This document shows, in pieces, positions 27,601-36,383 of a stretch of DNA of 64,000 nucleotides. Position 1 is the stretch's first letter, and every line of letters starts with the position of its first letter. The translations under genes and the position numbers were made by a program. A model generated the notes under the pieces. The model worked only from the letters and a program-made list of their open reading frames with translations. It was not told the DNA's origin and made no database searches. The DNA is from Mordavella massiliensis. GTDB lineage: Bacteria; Bacillota; Clostridia; Lachnospirales; Lachnospiraceae. The stretch is taken from contig NZ_JACJLV010000001.1 in NCBI RefSeq assembly GCF_016902415.1, forward strand, positions 1 to 64,000, in the 5' to 3' direction.

Positions 27601-28019
27601 TCGTCGGTACTCTGCACCTTTCCATAAGAGGTCATCACATACGGCTTTTCGATAATGGCTGTAAAGGAAAGCTCGTATTCACCTCCCGTGCAGACCACGG
27701 TAAACTTGCCTTCCTCCACATGTCCCGGCCGCAATCCCCGTCCGTCATACGTAAACTCCACCTTTGCGGGATTCCCTTCAAATCCCTGGTCTTTAAAATG
27801 CACACGAAAAGAAGACGGGTACACCAGTCCCCGTATCGTTCCCTTCGTGTCTGCTTTCATGGTAAAACTTCCCCTGTATACTTCCCCTTCCCCGATTATG
27901 AGAACCAGATTTGTTTCATCAAATGTGACATCAGGTCGTATTAACTGAAAGTCTCCTTTAGAAAATTTCTGGATTTTGTTCTTCAAGTCTGACACCTGCT
28001 TCTTTCGTTTGTTTTTCAA
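24690..28019 (-). CDS. DUF5717 family giant protein
   Basis: The 1,109-residue cytoplasmic protein has no signal or membrane segments. Residues about 1-320 are beta-rich, with immunoglobulin-like strands such as VLIIGEGEVYRGSFTMKADTKG and LRPGHVEEGKFTVVC. Residues about 320-950 are helical repeats with many YxxxL pairs. The end is again beta-rich (MIEYQAAPGSRVKMFYKVRKG). This matches my recollection of DUF5717, found next to DUF5716 in Lachnospiraceae. It is the first gene of the three-gene set, and about 107 bases with no visible feature separate it from marR. Function unknown. Confidence 0.78.
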   Translation of the reverse strand: MKNKRKKQVSDLKNKIQKFSKGDFQLIRPDVTFDETNLVLIIGEGEVYRGSFTMKADTKGTIRGLVYPSSFRVHFKDQGFEGNPAKVEFTYDGRGLRPGHVEEGKFTVVCTGGEYELSFTAIIEKPYVMTSYGKVQSTDDFRKLAIKDFSEAGRLFRSREFYEILKYENERIFYLYDNMRKWSLGDQAMEEFLVGIKQKECIFLTLPGEGMLFEDVEEPAKGTLTLMKNTWGYMPIRIEAEGPFIRLSRSEISTEDFVGNTHEVEYLIRPEYLHGGRNFGKLRFITPYETLTYEIEVLQNQKDYNEDRRLPELLQAQILKEYVSYVAGRISLSAWVDGAVEKMNTLRKLDPLSEMYQLYQANIYLLGHRTEEAKWILENYNYNRFAIGKDPITNCYYLYLTALVRGQGNHIERVLDEIGKTYMRHQDSWLLLYMLLNLDPKYKNAYKRLEVLEQQFEYEIHSVSFYLEAYLCYQEKPTLLKKLGPFELQVLNFASKYRLMTKELALYVSNFVSQQKRFHEPMFRILERVYKMYSEPMILNTICTLLIKGNKTQGRYFAWYQRAVDAELKIAQLYEYYMMTLDEENVKGPLPKSILLYFMHGNTLNYKKAALLYANLVTYEEQAGDLYLSYREQMVEFTWDQLLKRHITESLRILYKRFCTEEEMDAERMEAMRDVCYAYEVRTKVQNMNCVLVIEKDGQIRQRVPYDPKNGAVICLYDKESRIVWESIEGRHYTDSIAYETRRLFYEPRFLDMCRKYAASEGIWEREREKEELSFENIREKGLELFDERDVFRLCSRRIREDNYEEDEFLTYLCFELFKRQQYDKVTLMYLSNYFCGATRDMKALWHALQDYGIPAFKVGERIITQMVFSENLFEEEKIFEDYYLSGNVYFRLKQAYLAYAAREYVVRGRKLERSVFEIIANECDKKEDLPDICKIALLKFYSGQDYQTDVEQVLHAVLREMCEKQIVFPFYLQYKEEWIREVQLHDKSMIEYQAAPGSRVKMFYKVRKGKREELGYHTEVLMPVYENLYVKQFILYSDESVNYYFQEIRGKKSRTTDKQILDNRKSAVGAGKYGKLNDMACLGPAARHLAMLEYEEEERLAEQFFQTY

Positions 28020-28126
28020 AAAACATACATATACTAAATTATAGCATTGTTTGCGCAGCTATGGCAATGCCGGACACAGAATTTATTTACGGAAATTATG
28101 GAAAATCCGCGTCCGCGGCCGGTCTG

Positions 28127-28558
28127 TCAGGGCTCTGACACATTATAGAGAACCTTCTCCAGTAATTTTGTCAGAGATTCCTTCTCTTTTCTGGTCATGC
28201 CAAGGGTCAGGCTGCGGTCGATCTTCTTGCGGTCCGCTTCCATTCTCCTCTGGATATCGTACGCTTTTTCGGTCAGATAAACATTTTTGCACCGCCTGTC
28301 CTTATTGCTTGGCACCACAAGGATAAAACCCTTCTCATCCAGCCTTTTGAGAAGTCCTGTCACAGTCGGGTTTTTCAGGCAGAGGGCTTTTTCTATATCT
28401 TTCTGGTTTACTTCTTCTTTTCTGCTGTTGAAAAGATAGTCCAGCACTGCGCACTGGGAAGATGTAACGCCCAGCCTGCGCAGCCGGTTGTTAAAATCCT
28501 TTTCATATACATGGTTGATCTGATTGATCAGAAACCCCACCGGCATCTGTTCCTTCAT
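28127..28558 (-). CDS. MarR family transcriptional regulator
   Basis: A 143-residue winged-helix dimer with LRRLGVTSSQCAVLDYLFNSR, QKDIEKALCLKNPTVTGLLKRLDEKGFI (recognition helix) and the wing VVPSNKDRRCKNVYLTEKA. I chose the ATG at 28558 because GGGGAGG precedes it; an ATG nine codons earlier lacks a ribosome site. It lies between tRNA-Gly and the DUF5717 gene and could regulate the latter. The ligand is unknown. Confidence 0.88.
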   Translation of the reverse strand: MKEQMPVGFLINQINHVYEKDFNNRLRRLGVTSSQCAVLDYLFNSRKEEVNQKDIEKALCLKNPTVTGLLKRLDEKGFILVVPSNKDRRCKNVYLTEKAYDIQRRMEADRKKIDRSLTLGMTRKEKESLTKLLEKVLYNVSEP

Positions 28559-28606
28559 CGCCTGTACCTCCCCTTTTCTTTTCATCAGTATAACACGGGT
28601 GTATAC

Positions 28607-28635
28607 AAAAAAAGAATCTTCTCAACAGAAGATTC
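28607..28635 (-). terminator. Terminator after tRNA-Gly
   Basis: The stem GAATCTTCT/AGAAGATTC with a short loop is followed by T7 on the minus strand, 10 bases beyond the tRNA 3' end. Confidence 0.85.
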
Positions 28636-28644
28636 CTTTTTCAG

Positions 28645-28717
28645 AGCGACAGACGGGGCTCGAACCCGCGACCCCGACCTTGGCAAGGTCGTACTCTACC
28701 AACTGAGCCACTGTCGC
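28645..28717 (-). tRNA. tRNA-Gly (anticodon GCC)
   Basis: A 73-base cloverleaf. The acceptor stem is GCGACAG/CTGTCGC, the D arm contains GGCTCAGTTGGTAGAG, the anticodon arm is CGACC-TTGCCAA-GGTCG with anticodon GCC, and the T arm is GCGGG-TTCGAGC-CCCGT. CCA is not encoded. Confidence 0.97.
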
Positions 28718-28799
28718 ATATCTAGTAGTTACTGTTCATCAGAACAATAACTACTATACTATAGGTTTTTAGAAATGTCAACAACTTTTTTTCATTTTT

Positions 28800-30611
28800 T
28801 TATAAGCTTTTTTCATCCGCAGTTTTCTCTTCTTTTTTCACCAGAAGTCCCAGCTCTTCCAGCTGCTTCTGATCTGCCGGCGTAGGCGCTTCTGTCATCA
28901 GGCAGGAGGCGTCTTTTACCTTCGGGAATGCGATCACGTCACGGATGCTTTCCTGACCGGCCATCAGCATGACCAAACGGTCCAGTCCGTAAGCAAGCCC
29001 TGCATGCGGGGGCACACCATACTTAAAGGCGTCCAGAAGGAAGCCGAACTGGCTGTATGCCTGTTCTTTGGTAAATCCCAGCACCTCAAACATTTTTTCC
29101 TGTACATCGTCCTGGTGGATCCGGACGCTTCCTCCTCCGATCTCATTGCCGTTCAGGACGATATCGTAAGCCTTTGCCCTGACTTTTCCGGGATCTGTAT
29201 CGATCAGCGGCAGATCTTCCTCCATCGGCATGGTAAACGGATGATGCATGGCCACATACCGGTTCTGCTCCTCGCTCCATTCCAGAAGGGGGAATTCTGT
29301 GATCCAGACAAAGCAAAATGCGTTCTTGTCAAAAAGTTCCAGCTGCTTTCCAAGCTCTACTCTCAAGGCTCCCAGAGAGTCCCAGACTACTTTCTGCTTA
29401 TCTGCCGCAAACAAAAGAAGGTCCCCCGGCTCTCCGTCCATGGCACGGATCAGAGATGCCATCTCTTCTTCTGTCATGAATTTTGCAAAGGAAGATTTCA
29501 CGCTTCCGTCTTCCTGGATCGCCACGTAGGCCAGTCCTTTTGCACCATAATCCTTTACAAAAGCAGTCAGTTTATCGATCTTCTTTCTTGGCATAGCGCC
29601 CTGCCCTTTTACATTCAGGCCGCGCACGGTCCCTCCCTGATCCAGAGCGCCGGTAAACACGCCAAATCCGCAGTCTTTCACCACGTCGGACACATCGGTA
29701 AGCTCCATGCCAAAGCGAAGGTCCGGTTTGTCGGAGCCAAAACGGTCCATGGCTTCCTGCCAGGTCATGCGCCGGATGGGCAGCTGCACTTCTATCCCCA
29801 GCACCTCCCGGAAAAGCCTGGAGAGATATCTTTCATTGACTTCGATCACGTCATCTACATCCACAAAGGAAAGTTCCATATCGATCTGCGTAAATTCCGG
29901 CTGCCGGTCCGCTCTTAGATCTTCATCCCTAAAGCATCTGGCGATCTGAATATAGCGGTCCATTCCCGCGCACATCAGAAGCTGCTTATATAACTGCGGA
30001 GACTGGGGAAGGCCGTAAAAACATCCCGGATGGATCCGGCTTGGCACCAGGTAATCTCTGGCTCCTTCCGGTGTGGTCTTTCCAAGCATGGGAGTCTCTA
30101 CCTCCAGAAATCCCTCTTCCGCAAAAAACTGACGCGTCAAAGTCATCACCCGGCTTTTCAGCATCAGGTTTCTTTGAAGATCCGGTCTTCTAAGGTCCAG
30201 ATAGCGGTACTTCAGACGTACCTCTTCCCTGGTCTTGGTATGTTCCTCGATCGGAAACGGCGGCGTCTGGGACTCGGACAGAACACGGAGCCCCTCGGGA
30301 ATGATCTCAATCTCCCCGGTGGCGAGACTTTCATTGACAGCGCCGGATCGTTTTTCCACGGTTCCGGTTACCGCCACTACATATTCCGCACGAAGCTTTG
30401 CCGCTTTTTCCAGCAGACCTGCCTCTGTCTTTCCTTCCTCAAAAACCACCTGGATCACTCCGGAACGGTCTCTGACATCTACAAACACCAGGCCGCCTTT
30501 GTTCCGGTTCTTCTGCACCCATCCCATCACCGTAACCTGTTGTCCTTCCAACGCTGCGGTAAGTTCTCCGCAGCGGTGCGTTCTCTTTAAGCCCTGCATT
30601 GACTCTGCCAT
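28800..30611 (-). CDS. aspS: Aspartate--tRNA ligase
   Basis: A class IIb synthetase of 603 residues, the bacterial type with a GAD insertion. It has an N-terminal OB anticodon-binding domain (QVTVMGWVQKNRNKGGLVFVDVRDRSG), motif 2 (FRDEDLRADRQPEFTQIDME) and motif 3 (AGLAYGLDRLVMLMAG). The C-terminal tail is Lys/Glu-rich. It is downstream of hisS in a tRNA-charging pair, 43 bases apart. The AspRS/HisRS pairing is common in Firmicutes. Confidence 0.97.
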   Translation of the reverse strand: MAESMQGLKRTHRCGELTAALEGQQVTVMGWVQKNRNKGGLVFVDVRDRSGVIQVVFEEGKTEAGLLEKAAKLRAEYVVAVTGTVEKRSGAVNESLATGEIEIIPEGLRVLSESQTPPFPIEEHTKTREEVRLKYRYLDLRRPDLQRNLMLKSRVMTLTRQFFAEEGFLEVETPMLGKTTPEGARDYLVPSRIHPGCFYGLPQSPQLYKQLLMCAGMDRYIQIARCFRDEDLRADRQPEFTQIDMELSFVDVDDVIEVNERYLSRLFREVLGIEVQLPIRRMTWQEAMDRFGSDKPDLRFGMELTDVSDVVKDCGFGVFTGALDQGGTVRGLNVKGQGAMPRKKIDKLTAFVKDYGAKGLAYVAIQEDGSVKSSFAKFMTEEEMASLIRAMDGEPGDLLLFAADKQKVVWDSLGALRVELGKQLELFDKNAFCFVWITEFPLLEWSEEQNRYVAMHHPFTMPMEEDLPLIDTDPGKVRAKAYDIVLNGNEIGGGSVRIHQDDVQEKMFEVLGFTKEQAYSQFGFLLDAFKYGVPPHAGLAYGLDRLVMLMAGQESIRDVIAFPKVKDASCLMTEAPTPADQKQLEELGLLVKKEEKTADEKSL

Positions 30612-30654
30612 TTCTGCTGTATCCTCTCTTTCCTGATTCTCTTATTCCCTTTTC

Positions 30655-31920
30655 TTACAGCTTATCTATGAAATCCGGATAACAGTCGATGATCTGCCCG
30701 TATCCTTCCTTCGCAAGCTGTTCCTTCTGAAACTTTTTATTTTTCTTCATCTGGGCGATCAGCACCTGTTCGCCTTTTGCCCGGTCTTCTTTTGCCTTTT
30801 CCAGCACCTTAAGAAGCGCGCTTCCCGGAAGCTTCCTGTCCAGCAGGTATGCCTTTTTCTCCTGGTTTCCCGGAACCTGATATCCGCTTTCCAGAAGCAG
30901 CATCACAATCCGCTCAAATCCGATGGAAAATCCGCAGGCCGGCGTATCCTGCCCGGTAAACTTCCCGATCATTTTATCGTAACGGCCGCCTCCTGCTACA
31001 GAACCGCCGTACTCGTCCATCCGGATCTCAAAGATCGTGCCCGTATAATAGGACTGCCCTCTGACCATCGTAGGATCAAACCGGACAGAAAATTCGCACT
31101 CTTTTGCCGCTTCCACACTGGAAATGATCTGTTCCATGCTTTCCGCTGTCTCATCACTTAAGAAACCGCCCAGCTTTTCCTTCAGATAGCGGATGCCGGA
31201 CACATCCCCCGGAGTCTCGTCGAAAAGTCCCAGATACTGATCTACAGCCTGCTTGTCATATCCCATTTCCTCAAGTTCTTTTGCCACGCCGTCCCGGCCG
31301 ATCTTATCCATCTTGTCCAGTATGATGAAAACCTCGTCATAGTCGTCCTCTTTAAAACCACTATAGGCAGCCATTGCCTTCAGGATATTCCGGTCATTGA
31401 TGCAGACCGTAAACCCGCTGAACCGGATCTTTCCAAGAACCGCCGTAGTGGCAAGGATCAGTTCGATCTCCGCAAGGTTGCTTCCCTCTCCCAGGATATC
31501 AATATCACACTGGGTAAACTGGCGGAATCTTCCCCTCTGGGGACGGTCCGCTCTCCATACGCTTCCAATCTGAAGCGCCTTAAAAGGAGAAGGCAGTTCA
31601 TTGGCATGATTGGAATAATACCTGGCCAGAGGAACGGTAAGATCATAGCGAAGACCGCTGTCCGCCAGATCATTTTCCTCTTTTGCCCCGGCAATCTTCA
31701 GCTTCTCTCCTCTTTTCATGATCTTAAAGATCAGTTTCTCATTATCTCCGCCCTGCTTGCTACAAAGATTCTCAATATGCTCTACACAGGGCGTCTCCAT
31801 AGACTGAAATCCGTAACTTCTGTAAGTCTCTTTGATCAGTCCGATCAGGTAATCCCGGATCTCCATTTCCTGTGGAAGGATATCTTTCATCCCTGTTACG
31901 GGCTTTTTCTTTAATGCCAT
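30655..31920 (-). CDS. hisS: Histidine--tRNA ligase
   Basis: A class II synthetase of about 421 residues. The start ATG at 31920 sits 8 bases after AAGGAG. Motif 1 region GMKDILPQEMEIRDYL, motif 2 VWRADRPQRGRFRQFTQCDIDI, histidine loops VRGQSYYTGTIFEI and AGGGRYDKMI are intact. Its start overlaps the end of hemZ, so it is translationally coupled to the hemZ-MBL-relA run. Confidence 0.95.
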   Translation of the reverse strand: MALKKKPVTGMKDILPQEMEIRDYLIGLIKETYRSYGFQSMETPCVEHIENLCSKQGGDNEKLIFKIMKRGEKLKIAGAKEENDLADSGLRYDLTVPLARYYSNHANELPSPFKALQIGSVWRADRPQRGRFRQFTQCDIDILGEGSNLAEIELILATTAVLGKIRFSGFTVCINDRNILKAMAAYSGFKEDDYDEVFIILDKMDKIGRDGVAKELEEMGYDKQAVDQYLGLFDETPGDVSGIRYLKEKLGGFLSDETAESMEQIISSVEAAKECEFSVRFDPTMVRGQSYYTGTIFEIRMDEYGGSVAGGGRYDKMIGKFTGQDTPACGFSIGFERIVMLLLESGYQVPGNQEKKAYLLDRKLPGSALLKVLEKAKEDRAKGEQVLIAQMKKNKKFQKEQLAKEGYGQIIDCYPDFIDKL

Positions 31921-33338
31921 AACCATTCTCCTTTTCGTTCTATCATCTCATCGATCCTGCTGATATAGGCGTCAATCGCCTTTACATTTTCAATCCGCAG
32001 AAACTTTGTCATCTTCCCTTTTCTGCTCCCCGGCGCTTTCACTTCCTCCTTCAGGACCAGTTTGGAAGAGGCGCCTGCCCCGGCGGCAAGGATCGTCTGC
32101 TTTTCTTCCATAATAAGTATATTGTATATTCCTGCGTTGTCAACCTTTGCGTAGCCCACATTCTCAAAATTGCCCGCAATATTCTTCTGCCGGTACAGAT
32201 AGTAGGGCTTCAGTCCCATTCGCTCAGCTCCAAGCGCAGCCTCGCGGATCATGGCGCCGATCTCCGATCCCATCCTTGCCTTCCTCTCTTCCTGCCCCAT
32301 CTTTGCGGCCCGCTTGATCGCAAGCGCATGAACGGTCAGACTGTCCGGAGCAAGGGCTTCTATCTGACGCAGGGTGTCCTGCATCTCTTCCGGCCCTTCT
32401 CCCGGAAGTCCGGCGATCAGATCCATATTGATATTGTCAAATCCCAGACGCCTGGCCATCCGGAACACCTCTACCGTGTCCTGCACAGTATGTCTTCTTC
32501 CCACCAGATCCAGCGTTTTCTGCTGCATGGTCTGCGGATTAATGGAGATTCTGGTCACTCCGTATTTTTTTAAGACCTGAAGCTTCTCTTCTGTAATCGT
32601 ATCCGGACGGCCGGCTTCCACGGTATATTCCAATAGCCCGCTTCTGTCGAACCGCTCGTCAACAAAAGACAGGAGCCGTTCCATCTGGGAAGCACTAAGG
32701 GACGTGGGCGTCCCTCCGCCGATATAGACTGCGTCCAGCTTCTTATCCCCGAACCGGTCTGCCAGAAATCCCAGTTCCAGGCACAAAGCGTCCAGATAAT
32801 CGTCTACCCGGTCCTGCCAGTCCGAAAGCGCCCCGGAACTGAAAGAACAATAGCTGCAGACTGTAGGGCAGAAGGGAATCCCGATATAGAGACTGTATCC
32901 GTTCTCCAGATCCAGTTTCTCCAGGATCTTCGCCTCCCGTCCTGCAATCTCCCACGCAAGCTTTGCCTTTTCTTCACTGACCAGATATTCTTTCTGGAAC
33001 CAGTCCAGAAACGCCCCGGCTTCCCAGCCCTCCATGCGTTTCTGCATGGCCAGCTTGGTCGGCCTTACACCCAGCAAGATCCCCCAGGACAGGATTTTCC
33101 CTGTCCTCCTGGACAACATCCGGTACCAGCGCCTGTCCGTCTCCCGCCTGGATCCGGGATCCTCCCCTGTCTCACAGGCATCCAGTACAAGGGAGGAACC
33201 ATCCGGAAAATCCGCCCTGGCAAAATGAGAGGCTTTCTCCTCTGCCAAAGAGACCACCTCTTCTTCCGGGAAAAAAGCCTTCACCATATGATATGCATTA
33301 TATAAATAGGATTCTTCTTTACACGAAACTCTGATCAT
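31911..33338 (-). CDS. hemZ: HemZ-type coproporphyrinogen dehydrogenase-like radical SAM protein
   Basis: The 475-residue radical SAM enzyme has the cluster motif FCPTVCSYCSF (CxxxCxxC), GGGTPTSLSASQMERLL and RISINPQTMQQKTLDLVGRRH, as in the HemN/HemW/HemZ group. A roughly 150-residue N-terminal extension with LLGVRPTKLAMQ is typical of HemZ. True coproporphyrinogen oxidation is not shown for clostridial HemZ and heme-chaperone roles are possible. It overlaps hisS by 10 bases and starts 3 bases after the MBL hydrolase gene. Confidence 0.88.
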   Translation of the reverse strand: MIRVSCKEESYLYNAYHMVKAFFPEEEVVSLAEEKASHFARADFPDGSSLVLDACETGEDPGSRRETDRRWYRMLSRRTGKILSWGILLGVRPTKLAMQKRMEGWEAGAFLDWFQKEYLVSEEKAKLAWEIAGREAKILEKLDLENGYSLYIGIPFCPTVCSYCSFSSGALSDWQDRVDDYLDALCLELGFLADRFGDKKLDAVYIGGGTPTSLSASQMERLLSFVDERFDRSGLLEYTVEAGRPDTITEEKLQVLKKYGVTRISINPQTMQQKTLDLVGRRHTVQDTVEVFRMARRLGFDNINMDLIAGLPGEGPEEMQDTLRQIEALAPDSLTVHALAIKRAAKMGQEERKARMGSEIGAMIREAALGAERMGLKPYYLYRQKNIAGNFENVGYAKVDNAGIYNILIMEEKQTILAAGAGASSKLVLKEEVKAPGSRKGKMTKFLRIENVKAIDAYISRIDEMIERKGEWLWH

Positions 33339-33341
33339 CGC

Positions 33342-33968
33342 CTACTCCTGGATAAATGGATTATTCTCTCTCTCATATCCGATCATCGTCTCTCCCATAT
33401 GTCCGGGATAAACATGGGTGTCATCCGGAAGAGTCATCAGCTTTTCCCGGATCCCCCGGATCAGGGCCGAGGTACTGCTGCCCTCAAAATCCGTCCTTCC
33501 GACGCTCCTCTGAAACAGCGTATCCCCGCTGAAAAGCACATGTTCCGAAGCCACATAGTAACAACAGCCGCCCGGCGTATGTCCCGGCGTATGCAGCACC
33601 TGGAAATCATACCCTGCATAAGAGAGCACCTGGCCGTCCTTTACCGGCACTGCGCCGGAAAAGGTATAGCCTGTGGTATAGATGGACGACTGATTCCACT
33701 GGGGATCTTCCATCATCGGCAGATCATCTTCATGCACATACACCGGCACCTGATATTCTTTCAGGAAACCGTCAATGCCCATAATATGATCGAAATGTCC
33801 GTGTGTCAGGAGGATGGCCTCTATCTTCAGCCCCTCCTCCCGGATCTGGTTCATCATACGCACGGAAGCCGATGCAGGATCGATCACCACCGCCTGTTTT
33901 GTCTCCTCATTCACTGCAACATAGCAGTTGGTACTGATAATACCTGTCACAAATAACTCAACCTTCAT
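33342..33968 (-). CDS. MBL-fold metallo-hydrolase (glyoxalase II-like)
   Basis: About 208 residues starting MKVELFVTGIISTNCYVA. It has the metal motif LTHGHFDHIMGID (HxHxDH), LHTPGHTPGGCCYYV, LFSGDTLFQRSVGRTD and VYPGHMGETMIG, all binding residues intact. This is the YcbL/GloB-like single-domain family, which hydrolyses thioesters; the physiological substrate is unknown. I chose the ATG at 33968, one base after the relA stop; a TTG seven codons upstream is possible. Confidence 0.88.
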   Translation of the reverse strand: MKVELFVTGIISTNCYVAVNEETKQAVVIDPASASVRMMNQIREEGLKIEAILLTHGHFDHIMGIDGFLKEYQVPVYVHEDDLPMMEDPQWNQSSIYTTGYTFSGAVPVKDGQVLSYAGYDFQVLHTPGHTPGGCCYYVASEHVLFSGDTLFQRSVGRTDFEGSSTSALIRGIREKLMTLPDDTHVYPGHMGETMIGYERENNPFIQE

Positions 33969-33969
33969 T

Positions 33970-36315
33970 TTAACCCGTCGTCCTTTCAATATCGATCACA
34001 CCGTCCAGCTGGCGGAGCTTTTCAATGATCTTTGCCAGTTCGTCCCTTCCGTGGACGATAAATCCTGTTTCTATTGTAGCGGTGCCTTTTTTGCTGGTCC
34101 TTACATTCATAGATTTTACATCTACCTCTGCCTCGGTAAAGATTCTGGACATTTCCATCAGAAGTCCCTGTCTGTCATAGGTATACATCTTGATCTCTGC
34201 CAGATACTGTCCGCCGTCTTTTTCCGCAACGTCGCTTTCCCATTCCGCGTCAATCAGTCTGGCCCTTTCCGCCTCGGTCAGATGAATGATGTTGACACAG
34301 TCTGTCCGGTGGATGGAAAGCCCTCTTCCTCTTGTCACAAAGCCAACGATCTCATCTCCCGGAACCGGATTGCAGCACCTGGAAAAACGCACGGCCACAT
34401 CATCGATCCCTTTGACCACGATCCCGCTCTTGGATTTGGCGATATGCACTTTATTTTTGTTCGCTTCCGCCACCCGTTCCAGGACCACTTCATCTGTGAG
34501 CTCCTGTTTATGCTCTTTGTTATATTCTTCCATCAGACGGTTGACAACCTGGCCTTCCTTTAAGCCGCCGTGTCCGATGGCGGCAAGAACAGCGTCCCAG
34601 TCCCGGAAGCCGTACTTTTTCTGAACCACTTCCATGTATTTGGGATTGGTAATGTCAGCCAGATTGATCCCCTTGGATTTACAATAAGCGGCGATCATTT
34701 CCTTTCCGCGGATGATGTTGCTCTCTTTGAATTCCTTCTTAAACCACTGATTGATCTTGTTCTTCGCCTGAGTGCTCTTGACAATATTCAGCCAGTCCCG
34801 GCTGGGACCCTTAGAATTCTGGGAGGTCAGGATCTCGATCCTGTCTCCGTTCTGGATCTTGTAATCAATATTGACCAGCTTGCCGTTGACCCTGGCTCCT
34901 ACCATCTTATTGCCCACCGCGCTGTGGATCGCATAGGCAAAATCAATGGGTGTGGACCCGTTCGGAAGATTCTTTACATCTCCCTGCGGGGTAAAGCAGT
35001 AAACATCTTCTGCAAACAGATCCAGGTCTCCCTTTATGAGATTCAGAAACTCCCGGTTGTCCGACATGTCTCTCTGCCACTCCAGGATCTGTCTAAGCCA
35101 GCTTAATTTCTCCTCTTCCTGCGCCTCGACGCTCTTCTTGCCGTCATTGGATTCTTTGTATTTCCAGTGCGCCGCGATACCGTACTCCGCTGTCTTATGC
35201 ATTTCCTGTGTCCGGATCTGGATCTCAAAAGGCTGACCCACCGAACTCATCAGCGTTGTGTGCAGGGACTGGTACATATTCGGCTTTGGCATGGCGATGT
35301 AATCCTTGAACCTTCCGGGGATCGGCGTATACATCTCGTGGATCACGCCCAGGGCCGCGTAGCAGTCCTTCACCGAATCCACAATGATCCGGACCGCGAA
35401 CAGGTCATAGATCTGATCCACCGTCTTATCCTGATTGACCATCTTCTTATAGATGCTGAAGAAATGCTTCACCCGGCCGTTGACCTCTGCCTTGATATTG
35501 GCATTCTTCATATGTGTGGACACCTCGTCCACGATCTGCTGGACAAACTCCTCCCGCTCCGTCTTTCTGGAATTGATCTGGCGCACCAGATCAAAAAAGA
35601 CTTCCGGCTGGGAGTATTTAAGCGCCAGGTCGTCCAGTTCTGTCTTGATCTTGGAAATACCAAGTCTCTGGGCGATCGGTGCGTAGATGTCCATTGTTTC
35701 CTTGGCTTTTTCTTTTTGCTTGGCTGGGGTCATAAACTGCAGCGTGCGCATGTTGTGCAGACGGTCCGCAAGTTTGATAATGATCACGCGGATATCTTTT
35801 GCCATGGCAAGGAACATCTTCCGCAAATTCTCTGCCTGTACCTCCAGTTTATCGGAAGAATAAGACAATCTTCCCAGCTTGGTAACGCCGTCCACAAGAA
35901 GCGCCACCTCGTCGCCAAATTCCTTGCGGATGTCTTCTTCTGTATATTTCGTATCCTCCACCACATCATGCAGAAGACCTGCTGTAATGGTCTCCTTATC
36001 CATCTCCAGGTCTGCCAGGATGATGGACACCCAGAGGGGATGGATGATATAGGGCTCACCCGATTTCCGGCGCTGGTCCCCGTGGGCGGATTTTGCCATC
36101 TGATATGCTTTTTCCACCATGGACACATCTGTAGACGGGTGGTATTTCCGGATACGGGCGATTAACATGTCATACAGCCGGTCCGGGTCCTCATAGTCCC
36201 CGGGCGCTTTTACCGCATGTCCGTCCACGATCTCCAGCCCGCTCATGGTATCCTCGGTAATGGATTCCGGCGCAATACGGCCGTCTATCGCTTCATAAGT
36301 TGTGGTCTTTGACAT
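33970..36315 (-). CDS. relA: Bifunctional (p)ppGpp synthetase/hydrolase RelA/SpoT
   Basis: A 781-residue Rel protein of the stringent response. The HD hydrolase domain has AGLLHDVVEDT, the synthetase domain RLHNMRTLQFM and MPKPNMYQSLHTTLM, then TGS (VYCFTPQGDVKNLPNGSTPIDFAYAIH) and ACT (EIKMYTYDRQGLLMEMSRIFTE). Both catalytic domains look intact, so it should make and degrade ppGpp. An acidic N-terminal extension of about 40 residues precedes the HD domain. Upstream are three 11-base repeats next to GGAGG. apt starts 68 bases before it. Confidence 0.96.
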   Translation of the reverse strand: MSKTTTYEAIDGRIAPESITEDTMSGLEIVDGHAVKAPGDYEDPDRLYDMLIARIRKYHPSTDVSMVEKAYQMAKSAHGDQRRKSGEPYIIHPLWVSIILADLEMDKETITAGLLHDVVEDTKYTEEDIRKEFGDEVALLVDGVTKLGRLSYSSDKLEVQAENLRKMFLAMAKDIRVIIIKLADRLHNMRTLQFMTPAKQKEKAKETMDIYAPIAQRLGISKIKTELDDLALKYSQPEVFFDLVRQINSRKTEREEFVQQIVDEVSTHMKNANIKAEVNGRVKHFFSIYKKMVNQDKTVDQIYDLFAVRIIVDSVKDCYAALGVIHEMYTPIPGRFKDYIAMPKPNMYQSLHTTLMSSVGQPFEIQIRTQEMHKTAEYGIAAHWKYKESNDGKKSVEAQEEEKLSWLRQILEWQRDMSDNREFLNLIKGDLDLFAEDVYCFTPQGDVKNLPNGSTPIDFAYAIHSAVGNKMVGARVNGKLVNIDYKIQNGDRIEILTSQNSKGPSRDWLNIVKSTQAKNKINQWFKKEFKESNIIRGKEMIAAYCKSKGINLADITNPKYMEVVQKKYGFRDWDAVLAAIGHGGLKEGQVVNRLMEEYNKEHKQELTDEVVLERVAEANKNKVHIAKSKSGIVVKGIDDVAVRFSRCCNPVPGDEIVGFVTRGRGLSIHRTDCVNIIHLTEAERARLIDAEWESDVAEKDGGQYLAEIKMYTYDRQGLLMEMSRIFTEAEVDVKSMNVRTSKKGTATIETGFIVHGRDELAKIIEKLRQLDGVIDIERTTG

Positions 36316-36328
36316 ATTAACGCCTCCT

Positions 36329-36361
36329 CTCTCATTTCTCTCTCATTTCTCTCTCATTTCT
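36329..36361. repeat. Three tandem 11-bp repeats before relA
   Basis: CTCTCATTTCT is repeated three times without a gap, with a degenerate fourth copy to the right. On the relA strand the unit is a purine-rich GAAATGAGAGA, directly upstream of the GGAGG ribosome site. Confidence 0.85.
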
Positions 36362-36383
36362 TCTCATTCAACGGTATTTTCAG

